DNA of 64,000 bases, taken from Symbiodinium sp. CCMP2592 (Eukaryota > Sar > Dinophyceae > Suessiales > Symbiodiniaceae). The notes below the pieces were generated by a model. It was not told where the DNA came from. It saw only the letters and a program-made list of their open reading frames with translations, and did not search any database. Numbering within the stretch: the stretch's first letter is position 1; every line of letters starts with the position of its first letter. Below are positions 1 to 11,460 of this stretch, one piece after another. The stretch is from the NCBI GenBank assembly GCA_905221615.1, contig CAJNDT010004001.1, positions 1,334,474 to 1,398,473 on the forward strand, read 5' to 3'. A program made the position numbers and the translations under genes.

Positions 1-710
1 TTGGAGGGGCGAAGCTGAATGAGTGGATTATGTGCAGCGTCTGAGACGAAGGAGGGTTTGGAGCTCCCGAGAACACAGGAGTTCCAAAACAACTCAAGTA
101 TGAGGATTTAGAGTTGACCTGTATCCCCAAACCCTACAAAATAGTAGGTTATGGCCCCTTAATTAGAGGGTCTAGCCCTTAAAACGGGTAGGTTTTTGGA
201 TCCACAGGTAGGGTTTAGGGTTCAGTTTAGGGTTCATGTAGACGATCCCCAGAAGGGACCTTCAGAACTCTCGGAACCCTTCGTCTGCGTCGACGGAGGG
301 GCCCCCTCGTCTGGGACATCTTATACTCGTACTCTCTGAACTTAAACCCTAAAACCTAGATCGTATTCAATCTTTCTACTTAAGGTCTAGTCAGGTCTAA
401 GGCTAGGGCAGATTCTGGGCTCTTAGTTCTTCCATTTTATGGGGTGAGCTTTTGGGGTTGGGGAGCATTACCACCGTAAGCCCTAAGCCCTACACATCCC
501 TAAATCCTAAACCCCACACAACCCCTAAACCCTCAACCCTACAGAACCCTGAGCGATCAAAGAAACGTCACATCAAAACCTTGAACCCCTCATAGAAGCC
601 TTACAGAACTCTTTTCAAACCCTCAAAGGAGCCAAGACTAAAGCAAGAAAATTCCAGCGCAGAGGCCCTCTCGGCACTGGAGGCGAACAGCGGTTTCGGG
701 CTTTGGGGCT

Positions 711-860
711 TTAGGGGTTCAGGGGTTCAGGGGTTTGGGGGTTTGAGGGTTTAGGGTTTGAGGTTTTGGGTTTAGGGGTTCGGGTGTTTGGGGTTTAGGG
801 TTTAGGGGTGTGGGGGTTGGGGGTTTAGGGTTTAGGGGTTTAGGGTTTTTGGGCTTGTGG
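711..860. repeat. degenerate TTTAGGG array
   Basis: Near-tandem TTTAGGG and TTTAGGGG units, with runs of GGGTTTAGGG seen directly. TTTAGGG is the plant and dinoflagellate telomere heptamer. This copy is internal and mutated, so it is interstitial rather than a chromosome end. Confidence 0.9.
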
Positions 861-1348
861 GGTTTCGGGAGCTTGATGAGCAAAGGCTCCGACGGGTGCG
901 GGAGTTTTGGCATTCTATACAGTGGTTTCGGGTTTAGGGTGTTGTAGAAAGGATTTTCCAGGGTCTTGATAGGTGTAGAGTTTTGCAGTGGTTGTGGCTC
1001 AGCCAGTTGAGTAATTAGGTCCGCCACAGCATTGATTCCACAACACATTGGTTACACACTCCTTGTGTTTATGTCATGTGGCCTTTTTGGCCAATATTCA
1101 TTTGTATCCAGGATGCAAGACTTTATATACACCCTATTATAAACGCAAAAGAACTAAACCGACGGCTCATTGCTGTAGAGATTTGCATCGGCGACCTTAC
1201 GTGATGGGTGTTTTAGGTCCATGGTCTTGTGAGACCGAGTAGTAGGGGAATGCAAGGGTACCCTTAGATCACGATGGGCTTCTGGGGGGTTGTCGGCATG
1301 TCAACTGCTGATCGTCATGCCATGGGGGGGCAAGTTGCAGAGAATCTC

Positions 1349-1495
1349 TACTTAGAGGATCATGGGACTTAGGAACTAGCGTTGCCTGGTAGTAGAGTAG
1401 GTAACCTTTAACCTTTTTGGGGTAGTATAGCCCCTTTACAATCCGTATATAACCAAAAAGGTTAACCTTTAGTTCCCCATGATACCCCACAAGTA
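1349..1495. mobile_element. F5 MITE interrupted by an F13-type element
   Basis: Outer arms resemble F5 (GGATCATGGGACTTAG on the left, CCCATGATACC on the right). Inside is a second inverted repeat, F13 (AGGTAACCTTTAACCTT ... AAGGTTAACCTTTAG). This reads as a nested insertion. Confidence 0.6.
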
Positions 1496-1627
1496 GGGTT
1501 ATAGGTAAGGAACCATACTTATAGTGCCAATTAAGGTACTTATAAGCTCACTTACTAAGTCCCACTTCCTATCTCTGATGCTTGGGGCCTTCGGGCCGGG
1601 AACCTCGAGCCCCAAGTTAAGGCTCAA

Positions 1628-1705
1628 CGGTTTAGGGCTTGGGGTTTAGGGTTTAGGGTTTAGGGCTTAGGGTTTAGGGTTTAGGGTTTAGGGTTTAGGG
1701 TCAAG
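1628..1705. repeat. TTTAGGG array
   Basis: About ten near-perfect TTTAGGG units in tandem. Confidence 0.9.
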
Positions 1706-2123
1706 GTTAAGAGAAGTTTGACGTCCCAACAGCCCACTCAAGACATTCTTAAACTCCAATCGTTGTCCCTGCCGGCTTTTCCTTTGAGGATTTAGAGGAG
1801 GGGGTCGCCCCCAACAACCCATAGGCTTCGGGTTGAAGGATCTCCTTGCTGTTTAGTGAACCCCAGAAACTTGGACCATGGGTTTAGGATGATTAGTGTT
1901 AGGGTTCCCTCTACTTTACCTTAAGGGCATGAGGATAATGATTCCAACTTTCTGGCTTCTGCTACAGGTGAGGGGAGTGTGTTTTTGGCTAGGCCTGGCT
2001 GCTCTGTTTCAAAGAAAGGGTTGATAAGGTCGCAACACTGTTCTTGGACTTTCATACCTCTCACTGCACTATCATTCACACCCGAAAACCGTGAAGGTCT
2101 ATGAGCTCCGAAGCTCAAAAAAA

Positions 2124-2226
2124 TGGAAATTTCCGAAAATTAGGGGCACCTTATTTTGGGTTCCTTATAATAAGGATCCTACTATTTAGGGTATTACATT
2201 AGGGTCCCCTATTCTGGGAAACTCCC
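2124..2226. mobile_element. F2 MITE
   Basis: F2 is defined by terminal inverted repeats GGGAGTTTCCGAAAA ... TTTTCGGAAACTCCC and a length of about 100 bp. This copy has diverged arms. Confidence 0.6.
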
Positions 2227-2530
2227 AATTGGAGAGGCCCGAGGCCTTAAATGCACACTAAACCCTAAGCACCATCGCTCTAAAGACCTTGAAGTTGGCG
2301 TCACGTTTCGCGAAACTCTCTCTTCCGTCTCTTATAGTATCCTTAAGGGAGGGGGCTCCAAGGGGGGTATATAGCCTAGTGATCCCTAACTCTCCCTAGT
2401 ACTCCCTAAGGTTCCCCTAAGGATTCCTTGTACCCTCGCCCCTTGAACCACCCCCCTTAAGGATCCTATAAGTCTCTTCCGTGGAAGTATGGAGCCTGAT
2501 GCTGATTCGTGAGCCAAAGATCCCCAACCT

Positions 2531-2660
2531 TTAGGGACCCAAAAAGCACATAAGCATAAGCATTTTGCAGGGATATCCCTACCTTATTGGGCTTCATTAT
2601 AAGGGGGTTTATATGGGATATCCCTATCCGATTCTTTGCTTATGTGGTTTTTTGGGTCCC
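2531..2660. mobile_element. F7 MITE
   Basis: F7 is defined by GGGACCCAAAAAGCACAT at the left and the complementary GTGGTTTTTTGGGTCCC at the right, with internal inverted GATATCCCTA motifs. Confidence 0.7.
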
Positions 2661-2697
2661 CAAACCTGTAGTTTTTCTAAGCTTGATCGCTGGAAAT

Positions 2698-2799
2698 GGG
2701 AGTTTCCGAAAATAGGGGACCCTAGTACAGTACCCTAAATAGTAGGATCCTTAATATGAGGACCCCAAAGTAAGGTACCCCTAATTTTCGGAAACTCCC
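2698..2799. mobile_element. F2 MITE
   Basis: Both F2 arms are clear (GGGAGTTTCCGAAAAT and TTTTCGGAAACTCCC). Confidence 0.8.
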
Positions 2800-2902
2800 A
2801 AAAGGCTTTTTGAATTCTGCAGACAGCGAGCACGGCACCATAACCTCGCCAGACCTTTGAGCCCAACACCCCCCTTCATTCCGAAGAATCCTTCAAACAT
2901 TC

Positions 2903-3004
2903 GGGTGGTTGTCAAAATTAGGGTTCCTCTTTGGGGTACCCTAAATAGTAGGTGCCGTACTATAATGGGGACCCAAAAAGGGACCATAATCTTGACAACC
3001 ACTC
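2903..3004. mobile_element. F1 MITE
   Basis: F1 is defined by GGTGGTTGTCAAAATTA at the left and TAATTTTGACAACCACC at the right, about 100 bp, with an internal AGGTGCCGTACTATA motif. It is the commonest family here, with ten copies. Confidence 0.85.
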
Positions 3005-3126
3005 ATTTGTGAGTGAAGGCAAGCTCCTGAATCAACAGGCATTGAAGGATTGGAGTTGAGGTTTTAGGGCTTAGGTGTACGGTTTAGGGTTCGGTTTCAC
3101 AAGGGTTTGGGTTTAATAAGGGGGAT

Positions 3127-3209
3127 CTTAGATTTTTGGGTTCTTGTAGTTTAGTAGGAATCGCAAAGTTTACCGTCGGTTTTTCTATGGCTTATTGTGG
3201 TAGTAAGGG
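3127..3209. mobile_element. F4 MITE, diverged copy
   Basis: Contains the F4 core GGGTTCTTGTAGTTTAGTAG and a right end near GGTAGTAAG. The left end is eroded. Confidence 0.55.
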
Positions 3210-3292
3210 ATTGAAGGGTATCGGGCCGTCTGGGCCTGTCGCCAGGGGCTGGATGCTACGCTGCTTGCTGAGTTGAAGAGCTGAGTGGAAGG

Positions 3293-3391
3293 TAGCCTCT
3301 CGGTTGGGTATGGGAATACAATAGGAATATAATAGGGCCCGAATATAATCCTTATAGTCACTATTACAGGGTGGGGGCCGCTTCTAAGGTA
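3293..3391. mobile_element. F15 MITE
   Basis: The right half matches F15 (CACTATTACAGGGTGGGGGCC). The left arm is diverged. A better-preserved copy lies at 55223-55336. Confidence 0.5.
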
Positions 3392-3606
3392 TGGTTTACA
3401 GGGAGGTTTCAGAGTTTGAGGTTTGGTCAAAGCAGGGTTTAGGGACCTTCCACTCAGCCCTAAACCCTAAACCCTAAACCCTAAGGCTTTCAGGAGGTAT
3501 CGGTGCTGCACGTCGGCCTCGGTCAAGATGATTGTGGGTCGTAGACTGGCTAGACTTGAGTCCAGTGGCAAAAAGGAGTCCTTGGGGCTTGCGGTTAAGT
3601 AATTTG

Positions 3607-3735
3607 GGCTTAGGGTTTTGGGTTTTGGGTTTAGGGTTTAGGGTTTAGGGTTTAGGGTTTGGGGTTTAGGGTTTAGGGTTTAGGGTTTAGGGTTTAGGGT
3701 TTGGGGTTTAGGGTTTGGGGTTTAGGGTTTAGGGG
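3607..3735. repeat. TTTAGGG array
   Basis: About seventeen heptamer units, some TTTGGGG variants. Confidence 0.9.
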
Positions 3736-4299
3736 GTAGAAGTCTTGTTTGGGATTTGGGTGACTGTGGACCTGAAGATGCCACTCCACAAGCTAGCTTG
3801 CGAGTTCTTGTGCTGATCGTGTGGTTTGTCCTATACTCTAACCCTCCATCACTAAACCCCAAGGCATAAATCCTTACCCCCCGATTCGATAAGCCTTCAA
3901 CACCCCATCACTAAACCCGAAACCAGACACCCTAAAGTGCGTCGCCGTACCTGGAACCCCACCAGGCTTGTCCCAGTTGACAGTGCTGAATCTATAAACC
4001 CTGAACCCCTAATCCCTCAACCGCTCAACCCTATAGACACTAAACCCTCGGCTCAAGCCATTTTGGCTCCAGGCCTGGGTGCGTGTTTGTGCCTGCCTCG
4101 TGGATAGTCCCCTGTGTCTCTGTGGGGGTTTTTGAGCGGCGGTTGGCCACGAGTGCTTTACGGCCGTGCACTTCCACCGGGGGCCCCACGGCTTGATCAG
4201 TCCTGCAGGCCCTGGTCGTCTCCCATTACCCGATCCTCCGCGAGAGCTACGTAAAGTCTGGGTGGACCTGTGTCTGGGCGCGGAGCTCGCTGGTACAAC

Positions 4300-5270
4300 A
4301 TGGCGAACAAGTTCGTGGCGGGGCTGCCGGGGATGCGGTTAGAGGATGACCCGGAACTTGATACCCCCAAGCAGGGGGGCGGGAGCAAGAATCGGGGTGC
4401 CTCCCGAGCCGAGAGCCCTGCCAAGCGAAGCAAGGCTGAGGTCCCAGGGGCCATGGCGGTGACTTGCTGCTTGCCCAGCAAAGTGCTGGACTCTTGGAGG
4501 CTCAGACCGCGAACATCAAGGAGGCCCTTAAGGAGCACGAGGCCCACCAGGATGAGAAGCTCAACAGGTTGGACGCCAAAGTTGAGGCCTCTCTCGCCAA
4601 ATCCAATGCAATGGAAGACCAGCTCCGATCAGCCCTTGACCGCATCAAGGCACTGGAAGAGAGAGGGAGTACCGGGGGAGGAACCTCCGGCGGTGACCAC
4701 AAGCGTACCAGCCTGGTGTTTGGAGGATGGGCCGAAAACACTCGGTGACATGTTATTCTTCACCAGCTCTCCGAGTCGCTCTCGCACTTGAAGCTCACCC
4801 ATCTTCTGGACAGTGATCCCTTCACCACTGGCCCCCGCCGCGCGGTGGCGCTATGCAACTTCACGGCCCGAGCGACGGAATCCCCTCCAGATCTTCGCCG
4901 GCGTATGCTTGAGCTGGTCCAGGAAGTCAACAAGGCTGAGTTGGCCCTGCAAGGCGGTCGGAGGAGTCTTTGGTGTTCCTTCAGTCGCTCCCCGGCGGAA
5001 CGCGGCCGCGCTAGTGTTGCGGGTTGTATCAAGAAGGTGGTTGCTCACCACCGCTCCTCCCACCTTTCGGAGCTCGACGTGGACTACGCGGCAGGAGCGG
5101 CCTGGATGGGTGACATGCAACTTGCTGGAATGGGTTCGCCTCCGCTTCCTAACTCAACACCGGTCGAGACGAGGGCGGGACCTGCTTGGATTGATGAGGT
5201 TGGCCTGTCCAAGATCCTCAAGGTCTCCAGGCAGACGATTGAAGATGAGGTGAAGCAGCACAGGTTCTGA
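4300..5270 (+). pseudogene. LINE ORF1-like coiled-coil protein, frameshifted with in-frame stops
   Basis: Begins at ATG 4300 (MANKFVAGLPGM...), with a basic, Ser/Arg-rich N-terminus that suggests nucleic-acid binding. The frame changes near 4455-4470. The new frame carries a coiled-coil segment rich in Glu/Lys/Ala (about 4500-4665), then a conserved-looking LVFGGW motif. TGA at 4746-4748 and TGA at 5268-5270 interrupt what is otherwise one continuous frame running into the RT ORF. Both could arise from CGA. In LINEs the ORF1 product is an RNA chaperone of the RNP; that role is inferred here from position and composition only. Other readings are that ORF1 and ORF2 were once one polyprotein, or that TGA is read through. 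Confidence 0.6.
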
Positions 5271-8087
5271 CACGACACAGACCCTGCCAAGTGCATCATC
5301 CGTGCGCGGGGGTGGAACGTTGGGGGGGCTGCCTTGGATGACTTCCCACGAAAGGCGGCTGAGGCAGTAGACGGTTACCTTCAAGAGGACGACATTCTAC
5401 TTTTGCAGGAGCTCCCTCGTTCGGCCCCTGGCTGGCAACAAGTCGATCTCGCTCCATGGAAAATAATAGGTCACAGATGCCCCGACCAATGGAGAGGCAC
5501 CGGTATCATGTTTCAGACCTCCGCGTGGACAGTCATGCGCCGCTTGCAGGCGCCCAAGGGGACGTGGTTCAGGCTCCGGCACCTTCGCTTTGGTGCAGAA
5601 GTGTGGGTCGGCACCGTGTACTTGCGTCCTGACCTGAGTCAGGATGAGCATGCAGTATCCCTACAAGAGTTTCTGCAGAAGCTTCCGCCGACTCAGCTAC
5701 CTGTCCTTGTTTCTGGAGATTCCAATTCGGAAATTTCGTGGGCGGTTGGGGATCAGGGTGAGTACACCCCGATTGGGAGGAATGGTAAGACTGTGAGCCT
5801 GCTGCATTGGCTGGCCTCCAGGGGCCTTCGTGCTGTACCGCCAGGCCCAGACCAGCTGAACTGTCCGACCACCCAGCCTCGTCAGCAGGACCGGTGTGGA
5901 CGCCAGATTGATTTCCTCGCAGTGGCTAGGATGGGGACCGATCGTGTTCTCATCGTTCCGGATAGCAACCAGGTAATCGGTACTGATCATGACATACTTT
6001 CGCTTGCGGCCTGCCTCAAACGGGTTGCCCGAAGGCCTCGCACTGACACACGACCGAGGCAGGTGCTGAAACCGATTCCTCCAATTGAGGACCTCTCCCA
6101 GGCAAAGTTGGTGGACCTGGCCCGGTCCCACACGGGGCCCAAGCAGGGGCGCGGCTACAAGGACCCGGAGGATGTGAAGGCTCTGTTTCGCATGGCGAGG
6201 TTCAGCCGGGAGAGTTGTGACTGGAAAATCGCGTTCCAAGCCAGGCGCAAGGCAAGAGGTCGATGGGAGAAAAGCCAGCTGGAAGCCGCGGTTCAGGGAG
6301 ACTGGGGGGCCTTCAAGAAGATCCGTAAGCAGACTAAGAACGACTGGGAGCTTGGCTTTGCGGACGCTCAGAGTGACCCACACAAAGCCATACACGAGCA
6401 CCTTCAGAACATTTACAAATCCGAGGAGAGAGTGAACATTTGCTCCCCAAGTGGTGCCTTCACACCCATCACATTGGATGAATTGAAGTCTGCAGTGCAC
6501 AAAGGCAAGAGAGGCGTGAGTGTGAGTCAGGATGGGACCTCCCAGGAGCTCCTCCTAGGAATTATGAGCGCTGAGGGCGGAGCGGTTGCGCTGCGGGATT
6601 GGTTTAACCACCTGCTCTACACAGGGGAGCTCCCCGATGACTGGTACAAGGGCCTGATGGTGGTGTTGCCCAAGAGAGCCTCCCCCACTCTCCCCCGGGA
6701 ACTCCGGCCGATTTGCATGAGCTCTGCTATCAGCAAAACCTTCTGCCGGATACTGCTTGAACGTGCCAAGCAAAAGGTGACCTCGATCGGCCCGTGTCAG
6801 CTCGCGGGTCCTCACAAGCAAACATGTGACTATGTGTTCTGCGCTCACCGACTTATGACCCTTGATCATGAGTGGGGCGCAGGCCTCGCCTACTTGAAGG
6901 TCGACATCGAAAAGGCGTTTGATTGTGTCAATCGGGTGGCCCTTTGCGACTATCTCGAGTCTAAGATCGGTAGGTCGTTTGAGCTTCGGATTTGGCAGCT
7001 TCTCTTGTCACGCACCTTGCTGTCGCTTGAAACTACTTGGGGCGCCAGCGAGATTGAGGCCCAGCGTGGAATACGCCAGGGCTCGGTTGAGTCGCCACTG
7101 TTTTTCTCGTGCCTTGCAGAGCTTACTCTTGAGTCGGCCGCTTCCGAGCACCGGTGGCCGAGGGAGGACCTGGCTCTCCACGGCTTACGGCTGAGTGAGA
7201 TGATGTTCGTCGACGACGCGGTGTTGTGGAATAGTCAGGTTGCGACCCTTGGTCAGCGGGTTGCGCAGTGGGCTGAGCACCTGGCTAGGTGCGGATTGCG
7301 GATCAGCTTGCGCAAGTGTGAGCTCTACATCAGCCCTCACAACCATGGGCCGCGCGAGATTACCGTCAATGGAGAAAAGCTGGTTGCGAAGGACACCCTT
7401 ACCATCATGGGCCTTCCCATGAAAGTTAAGGCGACCACATGCGAACTTCTTGCCGGCTTGCTAGCCAAAGCCCGTGACGTCTTCTGGTCTATGAAAAAGC
7501 TGCTGTGCTCTCCTACCCCACTGCATGCCAGGATTAGGCTGATGGACAAAGTGGTTGCGGGTTGCGGACTCTGGTGTATTTCCTCGTTCTTTCCAGAAGA
7601 CTCGGCGATGCACATGGTGAACACGTTCCAGCTTCAGCTGATCATAAGTATGATGAACTTGAAACGGGGAGCAGACTGTGGTTGGTTGGAATTCCGCAAA
7701 CATGCCTACAGGTCGGCAAGGGCGGCTCTTTGGAAGGGCCACCACAAGAGGTGGTCCACGGTCTGGGCGGAGAGACATTGGTCCTACCTGGGCCATCTTG
7801 CTCGTAGCCTGTTACATCCCGTGCCTTCTGCTGTGGCGCTCTTGTGCTCATACCGTACTCTCGAGTGGTGGACCAAAGAAAAAACCAAGAAAGACAATGA
7901 GAGAGTCAAACACCCCAAGGCTTTCTTTGCAAGACTTATGCTGTCCGAGTCGAAGCTTGACTCTGCAGCTGGAGGACCCTGGCGAATTCTGGCACAAGAC
8001 CGAGTTCAATGGGCAGGCCGTCTGCCTGCATGGGTCGAGCTTATCGATGTTCAGTGGGCGTCTGGTCGTCAGCTTGCACTCAACTAG
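5271..8087 (+). CDS. LINE ORF2: AP-like endonuclease and reverse transcriptase
   Basis: Open for about 939 codons. The first 21 codons lack an ATG, and a TTG lies at 5334. Numbering from 5334: endonuclease motifs are LLLQELP (catalytic Glu about 26), GDSN (about 128-131, family GDxN), QIDFLA (about 191) and a TDHD C-terminal motif (about 217, family SDH). RT motifs are RPICMSS, motif A LKVDIEKAFD (about 521-530), motif B RQGSVESP (about 580) and motif C FVDD (about 625-628, where most LINEs have YADD or FADD). No RNase H was recognised. The protein would nick target DNA and prime reverse transcription from it. The motifs look intact even though the upstream ORF1 is broken. Confidence 0.92.
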   Translation, partial: HDTDPAKCIIRARGWNVGGAALDDFPRKAAEAVDGYLQEDDILLLQELPRSAPGWQQVDLAPWKIIGHRCPDQWRGTGIMFQTSAWTVMRRLQAPKGTWFRLRHLRFGAEVWVGTVYLRPDLSQDEHAVSLQEFLQKLPPTQLPVLVSGDSNSEISWAVGDQGEYTPIGRNGKTVSLLHWLASRGLRAVPPGPDQLNCPTTQPRQQDRCGRQIDFLAVARMGTDRVLIVPDSNQVIGTDHDILSLAACLKRVARRPRTDTRPRQVLKPIPPIEDLSQAKLVDLARSHTGPKQGRGYKDPEDVKALFRMARFSRESCDWKIAFQARRKARGRWEKSQLEAAVQGDWGAFKKIRKQTKNDWELGFADAQSDPHKAIHEHLQNIYKSEERVNICSPSGAFTPITLDELKSAVHKGKRGVSVSQDGTSQELLLGIMSAEGGAVALRDWFNHLLYTGELPDDWYKGLMVVLPKRASPTLPRELRPICMSSAISKTFCRILLERAKQKVTSIGPCQLAGPHKQTCDYVFCAHRLMTLDHEWGAGLAYLKVDIEKAFDCVNRVALCDYLESKIGRSFELRIWQLLLSRTLLSLETTWGASEIEAQRGIRQGSVESPLFFSCLAELTLESAASEHRWPREDLALHGLRLSEMMFVDDAVLWNSQVATLGQRVAQWAEHLARCGLRISLRKCELYISPHNHGPREITVNGEKLVAKDTLTIMGLPMKVKATTCELLAGLLAKARDVFWSMKKLLCSPTPLHARIRLMDKVVAGCGLWCISSFFPEDSAMHMVNTFQLQLIISMMNLKRGADCGWLEFRKHAYRSARAALWKGHHKRWSTVWAERHWSYLGHLARSLLHPVPSAVALLCSYRTLEWWTKEKTKKDNERVKHPKAFFARLMLSESKLDSAAGGPWRILAQDRVQWAGRLPAWVELIDVQWASGRQLALN

Positions 8088-8344
8088 GGACTGACATGCG
8101 CGGCTTGTGACGGTCGGACAACCTGATTGCCGTGCTTTTCCTCTCTAGCTTTGTTGCGGGCCCCCTGCTGCCCCTTTTTCGCACTGAACACCATGACCTA
8201 CGTTCACGTTCTTCGCCTTCTACATGTGCCGGCCCTTCTCACCGTGACGGTGGTCTGGCTGCTACACCCCCTGGTGGCACACCCTGATGGGACGGCCACT
8301 GGGAACTTCATGAACTCCGATGAGCCTAGCAGGCCTTTTTCTCT

Positions 8345-11300
8345 TTGGCTTCGGCCCCTGAACCACACGTGCACCACGAACCTCCTGACCGATGTGATGA
8401 TCCAGCGCCTCCACCGAGCACTACGGCGTCCAGCTCTACGAGCCCTACGGCATCTTCCACGGCGCTCTCTTCTACCTCCCTTGGCCCACCAAGCAGCTAC
8501 CAGGCCCCAGCACCGGGGAACATCTCCTTCACCGAGGACCCCGTCACAGGCTTTCGTGTTTGGCATGATGCAAGGGCCGACAATTGGCCTAAGATGAGGG
8601 ACCAAGCCACAGACATCATTGAATGCAACCTCCGCCACATGGTCCGCGATGGGGACTGCACCACAGCTGGCGAGATTGCTCATCAACTATGGGAGATGTT
8701 TGAGGCCCCCCGCGGCAACTCTATGGTGGATGGGTGCTATGCCCAAGCGGCGAGGCCGGCCAGGGATGTTTGTGCCCGGTATGCCCTGCGACACAGACCT
8801 CGAAACGGGGTTGACCTGGATGAGAGTGAAGCGGACCTCCTTCATCGACTCGGGAGAGGAGTCTACGAAGCCGCCGTCTCCAATGCTAGGGCTATCAGGA
8901 GGATGCAGGAGTACTTCCGTGCTCGCCGTGCCCTCTCTGCGGACTCGGACAACCCAGGACCCTCCCGAAACACTCGGCCTCGCCTCAGTCGGCCTGAACT
9001 CGAAGAGCCCGCTGATGGCGAAGGGGATGCCCACTCCTTGGTTGGCACTTCTCACCGCACCTCGAGAAACACGAGACCTCCGAGACCGACGAGATCCAAT
9101 CGACCTACCCGGCCGCGATCCCGAACACCAACAGTGACTGAAGTCACGGAATGGACGGTCTGGCTCACTTCTAGGGGAGCCCTTCATGAGGACCCTGCGG
9201 CTCCGTCCGGTAGCTCCGGGCCTACCGACACAACTGAGGCGGTGGCTGAGTGGCTACAGCTGCTGGGCTTTGCAGACCTTGCTCCTCCACTACCGTCCTC
9301 GACCAGACCCAGGCCTTCGGCTCGACCCAGCTCTGCACCGACTCGCTCTTCTACCCCTGCGGCATCCTCCTCATCGAGACCTCCGCCACCGACAATACCT
9401 GATGACGACATGGTTGAAGTGGTGGCCGAGATGGGGGACTCTGAGGACGAGCTCCTCATGCAGATGAGTATGGCTCTGGTGCCCGACCCCGCCAACTCTC
9501 CCAGAAGCGGAACAGATGCATATCGCATGGCCTCGGAGGATGGAGAGACTGAGGTGGCCTCCATGATGCAGCAGCCGCCCGCCGAAACAGAGGACGATGA
9601 GGCGACCAACCGTCGCCTACCCCACCAAGGCGAATCGGCGAGTCGCTCACCTTCTAGGGTACCACCTTCAGCCACGGTCCCGCTCGCGATCCCGCTCTGC
9701 TACGTCTTCCAACGGCGAGGGGGCAGAGCTACCAACAGAGTCACTGAGATGGATTGAGGGTGCCCGACTCCGTCTGGATCTTCTCCGGGAATGCGGAGGA
9801 GGGAACGGAGGACTTGTACGCGCCTTTCGAGGCCTGGTTGATCACCGTGATCTGCCATCCTACACCGCTTATGCTCGACCCTTCGTACGGTGGCTCAGTC
9901 GGAGTATGAACAACCCATACGGGGAAGACCATGAGGGCGATGTGGTGTGGGCCTCCTGGGTTGAGAACCTTCTGTGGCTTGACTGGGTTGCCCTACGCAC
10001 CCCGCCTCCTGGGACACCGAGGGGCCGCTTTGGTATTTTCGAGGCGGTGGAAGGCGTCCGCGCCGGGGAGGACACCTATCGTGTACTTCGGGAGACTCGC
10101 CTGACTGAGGCCATCGTAGTACCAGAACCGGCCGACTCCGACGAGGCTCCTAGCTCTGGTGAAAACGATGCCTTTGGCCGGCCGTTACCAAGGAACACGA
10201 GGAGTCGCCCGGCCCGATCCTCAGCTTCCTCTTCGGCCTCCTCCTCCTGCCCGACGACGCCCCGCACCGATGTGCCTACCACGACTACGGCCACAGAGAT
10301 TCCGGGCTTTGACGGTGATGAAACTGGACTTATGGAAACCACTGGTGCCTCTTGGCGGCCTCTCTGCCGTTCTCCAAGCCTTGGACTTCCGCCGAGCCCA
10401 GACTGAACCACAAGCTCGTGTACGACGATCCCTGACTCTGCTGCACAGGCTGCGGCGCTACTACGATGGGACTGGCGGACGATGTGGACTGCCATCCGAT
10501 GCGGAGGGCACCGAGGCCCTCTTGGCTACACACGCCCTCACAGAGGACGACGGGGACACGGTCACGGAGCCCTTGAACTCCGACACGCAGTTTGTTGACC
10601 TCTGGTGGCAGCAGCTACGTCCTCTCCTTCCGGCGCCTGCCTTTCCGGCTGCTGCGGCGGCCATCGCGGCCCTTGAGACGGCGGAGCAACCGGAGTACGT
10701 TGACTCGCTGGAAGCTGGTGACCACCCGGGGCCCTCCGAGAGTCAGCTTGCCTACGAGGCAAGTGAGATGCTGGCTTGGCAAGCGGACGCCAAAAGCATG
10801 ATGGACTTTTGGGACGATGAAGACCGGCGGCGAGAGGCAGAACAAGTCCATGCCCAAGAAGCCCAGGCCAACACAGACCGTCGACGGAAGGAGGACCAAG
10901 AACAAGCCCGAGCCCGACAGGCGAGAGAATGGGATGACTGGGCGATGTACCATGAGCTGATGGCTACGGTGCCGGTCAAGCGCCGCCGCATGCTGGTGCG
11001 GCTACTGAACTCGACTGGGCAGGCTATGAGCTCACATGAGTTTCCGCTCCCCTCGGTTGGCGCCTTGCACCTGGAGCTCAAGCTGGATGAAATCATTGGG
11101 GAGGACCTCGCGGGCCCGGCGACCGACAGTGAGGCCCCCACAGTGCAGGTGGCGTCTGATCTGGGGGCTGGAATGGGATCGACCTCCTCGTTGGCGCCTG
11201 TGACCTCCCCTGCAGAAACACCGACACACAACACTTCGTGGGCCGCTGGGTTACTTCGAGGACGTGGGGCGGATACAGTTCTTGACCTACCCGATTCTGT

Positions 11301-11448
11301 AGAAAGTCATGGGCATGAATGTGTGGCGCCGGTAGAACCACCAAGTACGGAAAGGGGTGAGGTTGAGCCGGTGAACGCAGCGGAGTGTGCGAACACGGAG
11401 GGAGGTGCATCTGATGGTGAACCGGAAAGTCAGGAAGACTTGCAGTAG
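8345..11448 (+). pseudogene. LINE third ORF, unknown function, split over three frames
   Basis: Three overlapping open stretches (8345-9757, 9597-10406, 10159-11448) share one coding style and appear to be one ORF with frame changes near 9650 and 10340-10380. Visible features are Pro/Ser/Thr-rich low complexity, an early segment reading GFRVWHDARADNWP, repeated acidic Asp/Glu patches, Arg-Ser dipeptides around the first shift (about 9685-9700), and a charged coiled-coil-like region (about 10790-10940). No family was recognised. It lies between the RT ORF and the poly-A tail, so it is carried by the element. It could be a structural or accessory protein, or a captured host gene. Confidence 0.55.
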
Positions 11449-11460
11449 TGGTGTCAGGGA

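Larger units (their letters stand above)
1..4054. other. non-coding block of telomere-like repeats and MITEs
   Basis: No supportable gene was found. The block holds TTTAGGG-type runs, F1, F2, F5, F7, F13 and F15 elements, and short unassigned sequence. ORFs here are proline-rich translations of the heptamer or cross inverted repeats. Short exons cannot be excluded, because exons elsewhere in this window are only 30-90 nt. Confidence 0.6.

Noticed and set aside
1-1000. Chromosome end (true telomere)
   Set aside because: The heptamers are degenerate, occur in both orientations and recur through most of the 64 kb, so they are interstitial.
719-1048. Minus-strand proline-rich ORF (NPKPLNPKP...)
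   Set aside because: Translation of the TTTAGGG repeat; no conserved frame or coding composition.
5397-7851. Minus-strand and other-frame ORFs over the LINE RT, up to 267 codons
   Set aside because: Shadows of the GC-rich RT frame, which alone carries family motifs in order.
8127-8686. ORFs in other frames at the start of LINE ORF3
   Set aside because: Frame 2 from about 8345 fits the later coding style better; the overlapping reads lack continuity. The true N-terminus of ORF3 stays uncertain.
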